A stretch of DNA of 64,000 nucleotides, taken from positions 1 to 64,000 of the forward strand of contig NZ_JAODTZ010000053.1 of NCBI RefSeq assembly GCF_025399795.1, read 5' to 3'. Of the stretch, positions 26,696 through 34,119 are shown piece by piece (position 1 is the stretch's first letter; each line of letters starts with the position of its first letter). This stretch comes from Streptomyces rhizosphaerihabitans (GTDB taxonomy: Bacteria > Actinomycetota > Actinomycetes > Streptomycetales > Streptomycetaceae). Under the pieces are notes generated by a model. It was not told the DNA's origin, made no database searches, and was given only the letters and a program-made list of their open reading frames with translations. Position numbers and translations under genes: made by a program.

Positions 26696-27580
26696 TCAGA
26701 CGGTGAGCATGCGGATCACGGCGGGGAAGGCCATCAGCAGCATCACGAGCACGGCGAGGAGGGCGCCCGGAGCGGTCATCTTTTCGCTGGCGGCATTCGC
26801 TTCCGCGGCCTGATCGGCCAGGAGCTCGGCGTTGAGGGCAGCGGTGCGGGCACGCAGCGCTTTGTAGACGGCGGCGCCGTCGGTGGCCGAGCCGCGCATG
26901 ATGTCGGCGACGTCGCCCAGGACGGGCAGGTCGTACTCGGCGGCGAGCTCCGCCAGTGCCTGATACGGCGGGATCTTCTCCAACCTGGCCCGGTGCAGCG
27001 CGCCTTGCAGGAACAGGAAGGGCCAGCCGCGGCCGACTTCGGCGGCCTTCTCCAGCGCTTCGGCGGGGCCAGCGTCGGCGGCGCGCTTGAGTGCGACCAG
27101 GTCCAGGTAGGCGGACAGGGCGTGCGCGAATTCCTCCCGCGCCCGCTTCGCCTGGTCCCGCACCGCAAGGTCAGGGGTGATGAACAGCAGCCCCGCAACG
27201 AGCAGTCCGACGGCGGCGGGCACGTAGAACGGCAGGCCCACCCCGGCGATGATCCACGGAATCGTCGCGATCACCGGGCACAGGAGACCGAGCGCGGCGA
27301 GCGCCACCTTCTTGAGCATGAACTGGCCCGGGCCCTGCCCGATCAGCGCCAGGTCAATGGTGGGGACCCGCACACCTGGCAGGCGCTCCATGCGGGCCAG
27401 CAGCCACCGGCCCCACACCTCGTCACGATCCAGCTCCGGCTCGGGCATGGTCAAGGTCGCTGGGGCGCTGCGGGCGAGCGCGGGCCCCAAAGCGGGCTGA
27501 GGGCGCAGCAGTTCGCGCGCCAGCAGAGCCAGGCCCGCGCCGACCGTGCCACCGCACGCCACGACAGGAAGCAGGTTCAC
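26696..27580 (-). CDS. TadC-like pilus assembly membrane protein
   Basis: The 294-residue protein belongs to the type II secretion F (GspF/TadC) family, with membrane segments near the N-terminus, mid-protein and C-terminus and a cytoplasmic four-helix domain (landmarks REEFAHALSAYLDLVALKRAA and YDLPVLGDVADIMRGSATDG). It forms the inner-membrane platform with TadB. The GTG at 27580 overlaps the tadB stop by four bases (GTGA). Confidence 0.9.
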   Translation of the reverse strand: MNLLPVVACGGTVGAGLALLARELLRPQPALGPALARSAPATLTMPEPELDRDEVWGRWLLARMERLPGVRVPTIDLALIGQGPGQFMLKKVALAALGLLCPVIATIPWIIAGVGLPFYVPAAVGLLVAGLLFITPDLAVRDQAKRAREEFAHALSAYLDLVALKRAADAGPAEALEKAAEVGRGWPFLFLQGALHRARLEKIPPYQALAELAAEYDLPVLGDVADIMRGSATDGAAVYKALRARTAALNAELLADQAAEANAASEKMTAPGALLAVLVMLLMAFPAVIRMLTV

Positions 27581-28533
27581 GATGTGGCTCCTTCGGACAG
27601 CCGGCCGGGCTCTGCTGGCGCGCGGTCCGGCTCTGCGGCGGGGGCGGGCAGCCGGACGGTGCTGGCCGGGTCGGTGACCAGGAAGCGCGGGATGCGGCGG
27701 AAGCTGCCCAGCTGCCGCATCAGGGCCAGGACACCGACGAACCCGGCCGTCAGGAAGGCGAGCACGAGCTGACCGAGAAGCGAGGAGTAGGGCCGCGTGT
27801 AGGACGGGACGAAGAACCCCGCCGCCACGACGGCGACGGTGATGATGGTCATCCACCGCACCGTCGTCCGGGGCTTCGCCCGGTCCGCCTCGATCGACCG
27901 CTTCTTGGCCACCTCCTCGCGCACCGTGCCCGCCAGGTCCTCCAGCGCCTGCGCCAGGCCCGGGCCCCGGTCGCCCGCCGACAGGATGAGCGCCGCGACC
28001 ACCTTGTCCGCGGTGACGTCGTCGAGTTCCTCAGCAAAGGCGCGCAGTGCTTCCTGCGGCCGCCACCCCAGCCGCAACCGGTCGGACAGGTTGGTGATCT
28101 GCCCGGCGAGTTCCTCCGGAGCACCCTGACGGCTGGTGATCATTGCCTGCTCCAGACCCATGCCCAGGCGGAGCAGACCGGCCAGCCGCTGGGTCCACCC
28201 GGACAAGGCCTCCAGCGCACCGATGCGGTCCTGCGCGATCTGCGCCGGAGCGATCAGCCAGGGCACGCCGATCACGGCAACACCGAGCAGCGCACCGCCC
28301 ACGAAGTTCCCCGAGACCAGCCACACCACGACGAACACCACGACCGCCGCGGCGATGAGGGTCCGCCGGCGCAGCCGGGCGTCCTCGCTCCGCGCGGCCC
28401 CGTTGCGCCGGGCCTGCCAACGCCGGCGCAGCGGAGCTTGGCGCGGGGCGGTCGTGCCCACCACGCCGGCCACGACGCCGATCAGCCCGGCGACCAGGGT
28501 CATGCCGCTCAGCAGCGCCCACACCAGTGTCAT
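27577..28533 (-). CDS. TadB-like pilus assembly membrane protein
   Basis: The 318-residue GspF-family protein has spans at the N-terminus, around residues 60-95, and two near the C-terminus. The cytoplasmic domain between reads GWTQRLAGLLRLGMGLEQAMI and ALILSAGDRGPGLAQALEDLA. It pairs with TadC as the platform for the TadA motor. It is coupled to the CpaF gene upstream by an ATGA overlap and to tadC downstream. Confidence 0.9.
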   Translation of the reverse strand: MTLVWALLSGMTLVAGLIGVVAGVVGTTAPRQAPLRRRWQARRNGAARSEDARLRRRTLIAAAVVVFVVVWLVSGNFVGGALLGVAVIGVPWLIAPAQIAQDRIGALEALSGWTQRLAGLLRLGMGLEQAMITSRQGAPEELAGQITNLSDRLRLGWRPQEALRAFAEELDDVTADKVVAALILSAGDRGPGLAQALEDLAGTVREEVAKKRSIEADRAKPRTTVRWMTIITVAVVAAGFFVPSYTRPYSSLLGQLVLAFLTAGFVGVLALMRQLGSFRRIPRFLVTDPASTVRLPAPAAEPDRAPAEPGRLSEGATS

Positions 28534-30053
28534 CGGCCCGCCACCACCTTCAGCGGCAGCGGCGCCGTCCACGCCCCGTAGGACTGTTGCAGCAGGGCGG
28601 AGTCGAAGCCAACGCGGCGCAGGTCGTCGATACAGCCCGGATCCATCCGGGGCACCGCCCGCAACTCCCCGAACTCGGTGCCAGGGGAGAAGATCTCGTT
28701 GGTGGCCGGGTGGCCGTTCTCGCCGATCCCGGTCAGCTCCAGGACGTGGGAGAGATAACGGTGGCGGCGGCCGCCGATCTGCGTCTCGTCCGTCATGTCG
28801 ATGTAGACCACGAAGTCCAGGCCGTTGGCGGTCTGCCGGTAGGCAAGCTGCTCGGAGAGGTTGCCCTGGGCGAGCGCGTACAGCTCGGCGATCCGGTCGA
28901 AAACGATGTCGGGTCTTCTGGCGTGGATGGTGCACAGGTTGCCGCCGGAGCCGTTCGTCAGCGCCTGCATCATCGCGACGACCTCGGGGCCCCGGACCTC
29001 GCCCACCACGATCCGCTCCAGCGACATCCGCAAAGCCGGGTGCATCAGGTCCAGCAGCGTGACCTCACCGGCGCTGCGACCCGCAACGTCCTTCTCGCCG
29101 TTGGACTCACGCCCGACCAGGGAGACAACCTGACGGTGATAGCCGTTGGCGTGGGCGAACAGTTCGTCCTCGGTCTGGATCGTCGCGAACCGGCACTCCG
29201 GGTCGAACTCGCGGAGCATCGCCCGCAGCAACGTGGTCTTGCCCGCCTTCTGCTTGCCCGCGATCATGATGTTCTTCTCCGCGCGGACGCAGGCGCCAAG
29301 GAACTCCCGCAGCACCGGATCGATGGTGCCGAGGCGGACCAGGTGGTCCAGGTCGGCGTGGGAGACCCGGTGCCGACGGATGACCGCATACGTCATCGGT
29401 CCCAGCCCCGTGATCGCCTGCAGGCGGGAGCCGTCCTGCAAGGACAGTGCCAGCGTCGGCTTCGCAGTGGAGATGGTCCGCTCGTTGTGCCCCGAACCCC
29501 GGGCCAACTCCCGCAGCAGTTCCAGGAGTTCTTCCTCCGAGTCGGCGACCGGCCCGACCATACGACGCTCACCGTCGCCGTAGTCCAGCCACACCTCGCC
29601 CGGGCCCTGGATGATGATGTCCTCAACCCGCTCGTCATCCAGGTACGGCTGCAGCCGGCCCGCCCTAAAGAGCAGGTCGTAGACCGCGCGGCGCAGCGCC
29701 TCGTCCTGCTGCGGCGTCATCGCCTGGGCGTCCGACCACAGCGCGACCGCCTCATTGATCCAGTCCAGACAGCGCTGCTCCTCACTGGCCCGGTCCATGT
29801 CCGGCGTGCTCTTCAGCAGTTCCTCGCGCTGCTTGGCCACCTGGGCGGCAATGTGCCGGGCAACCCGGTGGTCCACCGTGACCTGCGGCGCCGAGCCACC
29901 GAGCGCATGCGTGCTGGCGGCACTACCGGCAGGCGCCGCCCTGGCCGGGCGAGGACCGGGCGGCGGCGGGGCCACCGAAGGGTCGGCGTGCAAGGGCCTA
30001 CCGCGCACCGCGCACCCCCGAAGCGAACGCGGCGCGCGGATCAAGGCGGGCAC
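28530..30053 (-). CDS. CpaF/TadA-family pilus ATPase
   Basis: The protein has the CpaF family order: an N-terminal helical domain, then the secretion ATPase core with Walker A GKQKAGKTTLLR (near residue 265), an Asp-box and the His-box GGNLCTIHARRP. It is the cytoplasmic motor that drives pilin polymerisation. The longest start (30053) overlaps the CpaE-like gene by 56 bases; the GTG at 30008 overlaps by 11 and may be the real one. It is followed without a gap by tadB and tadC. Confidence 0.92.
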   Translation of the reverse strand: MPALIRAPRSLRGCAVRGRPLHADPSVAPPPPGPRPARAAPAGSAASTHALGGSAPQVTVDHRVARHIAAQVAKQREELLKSTPDMDRASEEQRCLDWINEAVALWSDAQAMTPQQDEALRRAVYDLLFRAGRLQPYLDDERVEDIIIQGPGEVWLDYGDGERRMVGPVADSEEELLELLRELARGSGHNERTISTAKPTLALSLQDGSRLQAITGLGPMTYAVIRRHRVSHADLDHLVRLGTIDPVLREFLGACVRAEKNIMIAGKQKAGKTTLLRAMLREFDPECRFATIQTEDELFAHANGYHRQVVSLVGRESNGEKDVAGRSAGEVTLLDLMHPALRMSLERIVVGEVRGPEVVAMMQALTNGSGGNLCTIHARRPDIVFDRIAELYALAQGNLSEQLAYRQTANGLDFVVYIDMTDETQIGGRRHRYLSHVLELTGIGENGHPATNEIFSPGTEFGELRAVPRMDPGCIDDLRRVGFDSALLQQSYGAWTAPLPLKVVAGR

Positions 30054-30819
30054 GCCGGACAGCGGCCCGCTGCACCAGCAGGGCGCCGGACGTGCGTGCC
30101 GCCTTCATCAGCTTCGACCTGGTGAAATGACGCGGCTGCTCATCACCGTCGGACAGCACACGGGCGTCCCCCGGCGCACAGGGCAGCGTTGCCACCACCG
30201 GCGCCTGCAGCACCCGCTGGACCTCACCCGCCGGATAGGGCCCCTCGTCGATGACCAGCAGCCCAACATCTCCGACCAGCTCTTCCAACTGACGCACCCG
30301 CCCCTGCGCCGACTGCAGGCAGCGCAAGGTGTTGCGGACCACCACCAGCACAGCGTCGGCCTGCTCGGCCAGGACGCCGGACGGGCCGAACGCGCCGCGG
30401 CGGCCCAGATCCAGCAGGACATCGTGCCCGTGCTCCGCTTCGATGCCGCGGAACATCTGCGCCAGGGCCTTCCACACCGAACCGAGGCTCGCCGCCTGCG
30501 CGGGATCGGTGATGCCCGGCAGCAACAGCCGATCCGGCGGCGAGTCGCGTGGACCATCCTCGCCGTTCAAGTCGATCAACTGGCGCCAGAACGCCTCACC
30601 GAACTCACCCTTGCGGGCCGCCACCGACAGATTGGGCAACCCGTACCGGTCACCGAGCGTGCCCTGCAGCAGCCCGTGCAGCACGGCCCCGCCGTCCGGG
30701 TCACACTCGGCGAGAATCATCCGCCGACCCGGCTCCAACGGCCAGGCCAGCAGCAGAGCAAGCGCGCTCGTGGTCACCCCCGGCGAGCCGCTGCACCCGG
30801 CGAGTGCGATCACCGCCAT
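29998..30819 (-). CDS. CpaE-like ParA/MinD-type ATPase
   Basis: The 273-residue protein begins MAVIALAGCSGSPGVTTSALAL, a deviant Walker A of the ParA/MinD class with Ser-Pro-Gly-Val-Thr, followed by the ECDPDGG switch. CpaE-like proteins place the Tad apparatus at a cell site. The start at ATG 30819 overlaps the stop of the SAF-domain gene by one base. The consensus loop Lys is not at its usual place, so ATP hydrolysis may be weak; this is inference. Confidence 0.8.
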   Translation of the reverse strand: MAVIALAGCSGSPGVTTSALALLLAWPLEPGRRMILAECDPDGGAVLHGLLQGTLGDRYGLPNLSVAARKGEFGEAFWRQLIDLNGEDGPRDSPPDRLLLPGITDPAQAASLGSVWKALAQMFRGIEAEHGHDVLLDLGRRGAFGPSGVLAEQADAVLVVVRNTLRCLQSAQGRVRQLEELVGDVGLLVIDEGPYPAGEVQRVLQAPVVATLPCAPGDARVLSDGDEQPRHFTRSKLMKAARTSGALLVQRAAVRRARLDPRAAFASGVRGAR

Positions 30820-31523
30820 CAGCGGCCGCCCGGAGCGGCGAGGACCAGGCGCAGCGTGCCGGCCGACACCCACGCCGCGACGGTCGGCCCGTCATTGGCC
30901 GACGTAGCGACGTCGACGACCACGACCCCCGTACCCGGGGCGGCCGCGGAAGCCTTAACGACCCGCCCAGGAAGCGTCCGCGGCGGGCTGCCCGACGTCT
31001 TGTCCGTCTCAGCCTGACCCTGCGCGGGCACATGGACCAGCTGGACCCTCTGGCCCGGCACCAGCACCGTCGCGGGAATCTGCTCCGGCTTGAGCCCAAT
31101 CGGCACCAGCTGCTCACCGGGCTTCACCAGCGAATCCTTGGTCACCTGCGACGGAGCAAGGAGCGAGCCGGGCCGGAGCTCCACGGCCGCCCGCTTGCCC
31201 ACCACCTGGTCCAGGTCGTCCGCGTGGACCGCCTTGACCGCCGGGTCCAGGGCAATGGACGCCTTGCCCAGGTCCTGCTCGGTGAGGACCTGGCCGACCT
31301 GCACGTCGCGCACCACCGTGACGACCTGGGTGCGATCACCGACCTGGAGCAGGAGGACCGCGACACCAGCACCGCCAGCCGCGATCAGCCCCAGCGACAG
31401 GGCAACCACGCCCGGACGTCGGCGGCGGGCCGACACTCGAGGCGGACTGACCGGGCCAGCCACTCCGGTCGGCTGCGGCAGCTCGCGCTCGGCCACCGCT
31501 GTTGATTGCTTGGTCTTGCTCAA
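30819..31523 (-). CDS. CpaB-like SAF-domain protein
   Basis: The 234-residue protein has one N-terminal membrane span (PGVVALSLGLIAAGGAGVAVLLL, near residues 32-54) and then an SAF domain (VVRDVQVGQVLTEQDL and KRAAVELRPGSLL). This is the CpaB/RcpC type, which in Tad systems lies outside the membrane and may bind the cell wall. I chose the TTG at 31523 because GAAGGG stands eight bases upstream; the frame is open before it but lacks the family pattern. Confidence 0.8.
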   Translation of the reverse strand: MSKTKQSTAVAERELPQPTGVAGPVSPPRVSARRRRPGVVALSLGLIAAGGAGVAVLLLQVGDRTQVVTVVRDVQVGQVLTEQDLGKASIALDPAVKAVHADDLDQVVGKRAAVELRPGSLLAPSQVTKDSLVKPGEQLVPIGLKPEQIPATVLVPGQRVQLVHVPAQGQAETDKTSGSPPRTLPGRVVKASAAAPGTGVVVVDVATSANDGPTVAAWVSAGTLRLVLAAPGGR

Positions 31524-31545
31524 CGTTGCAACCCTTCCCGCGGCG

Positions 31546-32376
31546 TCAACTGACGACCTGCACTTCGCCGATCGCCACCTGCACGTTGGTCTGCCGGACT
31601 TCAGTGAGCTGGCCAGCGGCTCCGCCGCCCTGCCAGTCGATCGTCCACGTCGAGGTCGCGGTGAGCGCGTACTTGCCGCTCCGGGCACCGGCCGAAGTCT
31701 TTGAGTAGACGTGTCCGCAGGTCGGCGACTGAGACATGCCCTCAGACGCCGCGTAGGGTGTACCGGGGCCACTGCACGTGACGCTGGAGCCGTCGCCCAT
31801 CTGCCACACGATCTTGGAAACCTTTGCGGCCGCGGTGACGGTGATCCCGCCTGCCGAAGCCGAGGCCATATTGGGTCCGAACGTCGTGGCGCCCTGGTTC
31901 ACCCACATCCACATCGGGACACCCACGGTGTACTTCCCGGCCGCCCTCGGACTGGCGACGTCGGGACCCAGCAGTTGCATCTTGTCGACGGCGTGTTGGG
32001 CAAGCACCGCTGGATCTATTGCCGGGACGCTCGCGCCAGGAGCTGCGGCGAAGAAGGTGGTTAACCCGTTGCCGCAGGTCCGTTCATAGACGATCTTTCC
32101 TTGGCCCCCATAGAAGAGGCTGCCGGGGGGCGGCTGCGGGTCCGTCTTGCGCACCGTGCACTTGGACTCTTTGCCCCCGGTGGAGGCTTGCTGTCCCTGT
32201 CCGGAACCACGGCTGTTGCTGCCCTTGCTCCCGTGGGTTCCGACGCCCACGCAGAATGACATCAGGTCGCAGTTGCCTTTGCTGATGTCCGGGTCGTTAC
32301 CCGCGTGGGCGGAGACGGCGCCTGCGACGACTAACGCGGAAGCCAAAGCTAACGCGCTGGTATGACGGCTCAGCAC
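31546..32376 (-). CDS. Secreted protein, possible pilus-associated adhesin
   Basis: The 276-residue protein has a signal peptide (SALALASALVVAGAVSAHA) and a long extracellular part with six or more Cys. The region IVWQMGDGSSVTCSGPGTPY followed by CGHVYSKTSAG resembles a PKD-type beta domain. It is co-translated with the lipoprotein upstream (7-base overlap). Membership in the Tad operon suggests a surface or tip protein, but that is inference. Confidence 0.7.
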   Translation of the reverse strand: MLSRHTSALALASALVVAGAVSAHAGNDPDISKGNCDLMSFCVGVGTHGSKGSNSRGSGQGQQASTGGKESKCTVRKTDPQPPPGSLFYGGQGKIVYERTCGNGLTTFFAAAPGASVPAIDPAVLAQHAVDKMQLLGPDVASPRAAGKYTVGVPMWMWVNQGATTFGPNMASASAGGITVTAAAKVSKIVWQMGDGSSVTCSGPGTPYAASEGMSQSPTCGHVYSKTSAGARSGKYALTATSTWTIDWQGGGAAGQLTEVRQTNVQVAIGEVQVVS

Positions 32377-32978
32377 GTCTTCTCCTCCGGAGTGACTCTG
32401 ACGATCACCCAGTGGCCGTACCACTTCTCGGCAACCACCCTGGTGACGTATTTCGTCAACCGGCCTTTGGGGAGGGTGACTTCCTTCCCGCTAGCCTGCT
32501 TGACGAGTCTCCACCGCGAGACATCCGTGCAATCGGTGAGCGAGCCCTGAGGCACCTGACGTTTCGTGTCGACAGAGGTGACCTTGGGGGCCAACATCGG
32601 CTCGCCGGTGGCAATGAGCCCCTTGGCCTTCAGCGCGTTGACCTCAGTCACTGCAGCGGAATAGGCCTCGGCGACGGCATACTTCTTCAAGTCCGTGCCT
32701 TCGACACTGGCCTTCGCGTACGCCGCGACCTTCTCGTCCCAGTACCTCCGGTAGGCACTCTCGATTGGGGCGCCGGGATCTGTGCTCGGTGACACCGTGG
32801 TCTCGGTCGGCGTCAACGGCGCAGAATGCGACGGGGATGGCGTCCCCTTGGGGTTGCTGTCCGCAGTGTCGTTGCCGCTGCACGCAGTCAGGGCAACGGC
32901 GCAACAGCCGATGAGCGAGATGAGTGCCGTGCTGTTTCGGGTGGCAGAGGTCCTCTTTTGATACCGGGCTGGTGTCAC
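32370..32978 (-). CDS. Putative lipoprotein of the Tad operon
   Basis: The 202-residue protein begins at GTG 32978 (GGGGAGA upstream). It has a basic n-region, a hydrophobic segment and the lipobox LTAC, so it should be lipid-anchored outside the membrane. A Ser/Thr/Pro linker is followed by an NTF2-like or lipoprotein-type domain (ESAYRRYWDEKVAAYAKASVEG and VAEKWYGHWVIVRVTPE). It is the first gene of the 13-gene cluster, so the promoter should lie in 32,979-33,183. Confidence 0.75.
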   Translation of the reverse strand: MTPARYQKRTSATRNSTALISLIGCCAVALTACSGNDTADSNPKGTPSPSHSAPLTPTETTVSPSTDPGAPIESAYRRYWDEKVAAYAKASVEGTDLKKYAVAEAYSAAVTEVNALKAKGLIATGEPMLAPKVTSVDTKRQVPQGSLTDCTDVSRWRLVKQASGKEVTLPKGRLTKYVTRVVAEKWYGHWVIVRVTPEEKTC

Positions 32979-33183
32979 GGTGTCTCCCCGTACGGCATGG
33001 TGCGAGTCGGGACGCTGTCGTGCCGCCGCCCGCTGAGGGCGAGGTGATGCTGTTGGTGGCCTGTGTTGCTTCGTTTGCGTTGAGGAAAGACTACGCATAT
33101 GCCGGTCCGATTTTGGCTGAACTGGTCATCCATAGGCGCTACTTGGCTTGAACTCGGCCTCATTTTGTCTTTGCGTAAGTGAA

Positions 33184-34119
33184 TCACGGATGGAGGGTGT
33201 GCCACGGCTGGCGGTCTGGGGCGCCGGCGAGGCAGACCCAGACGTTCTGGCTCGGTCCGGCGGTCTCGAGGTCGTCGAGTGTGGCGGCGCCGAGGGGAAC
33301 GTTGCGTGCGAGGGCGGCGACGAGGGGGTGTTGGGCGGTCATGTCCCTCAGGTCGCTGATCCGGTGGGCGAGCACGTGGGGTGAGGCTCCGGTGAGGATG
33401 AACAGGATCCGGGGGTAGACCGGGTACCAGCGCAGCCACGCGGCGCCGGTCTCGGTGTGCTGGCGTGGGCGTCGGTGGTTGGCGGGTTGTGACGGCTGGG
33501 ACCAGAGCCGGGCGTAGTCGATGAGCTTGGCTGCGAGGCGTTCGCTGCTCATGGTGGCGCGGTCGATTTCGATGAACGCACGGAGTTTTCGGCGTTGTTG
33601 GCCTTCGTTGAGGGTGTAGTGCATGACGGCGTCGGCGATGACGCGTTCGCGCTCGCTGAGCGGGTGGGTCACTTCGGGGGTCCAGTCGAGGTGGCCGTGC
33701 TCGTCGCCGCGTCGGCGGGCGTCGCGGACGAAGGCGAGGTGGGCGCGGACCGCGGTGAGGGTGTGCGGGGTTTTCAGTGATGCGGCGGTGGTCGAGGTGA
33801 TGGGGTAGGGCGGCCGGCCGCGCAGGGCCGGCCAGTTGCGGGTCAGGCGTGCGCCGTCGGGGGTGAGATACCAGGCGCGGCTGCGGTTCGACCGGGGCAG
33901 CACGGTGTAGTCGACCAGGCCGTGTGTGCGCAGTTTGTTGAGCGGTCCGGAGATGGCCTGCCGGGTCGCGTGGGGCCGCAGCAGGATGCGCAGTTGGCTG
34001 GTGGTGGCCATGCGGTGCTGGGCGAGTGCAGCCAGGAGCTGGTGGGGCAGCGGTTCGAGGGGACTGGGTGTGAAGGAGGGCGGCGGCTCGGGCCGGGTCG
34101 GGGGAGAGGCGGTGGTCAT
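33184..34119 (-). CDS. Replication-relaxation family protein
   Basis: The 311-residue protein matches the replication-relaxation family (PF13814): an N-terminal winged helix (LLAALAQHRMATTSQLRILL, then NKLRTHGLVDY) and a C-terminal nuclease-like alpha/beta part (RAFIEIDRATMSSERLAAKL, then WYPVYPRILFILTG). The family is common on actinobacterial plasmids and ICEs and may act at the origin or in DNA processing; its biochemistry is not established. ATG 34119 overlaps the VirD4-like stop (ATGA), so it is the last gene of the transfer operon. Confidence 0.85.
   Translation of the reverse strand: MTTASPPTRPEPPPSFTPSPLEPLPHQLLAALAQHRMATTSQLRILLRPHATRQAISGPLNKLRTHGLVDYTVLPRSNRSRAWYLTPDGARLTRNWPALRGRPPYPITSTTAASLKTPHTLTAVRAHLAFVRDARRRGDEHGHLDWTPEVTHPLSERERVIADAVMHYTLNEGQQRRKLRAFIEIDRATMSSERLAAKLIDYARLWSQPSQPANHRRPRQHTETGAAWLRWYPVYPRILFILTGASPHVLAHRISDLRDMTAQHPLVAALARNVPLGAATLDDLETAGPSQNVWVCLAGAPDRQPWHTLHP

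Noticed and set aside
28527-30125. A 532-codon plus-strand frame
   Set aside because: It is the antisense of the CpaF ATPase gene, which has Walker A and His-box motifs.
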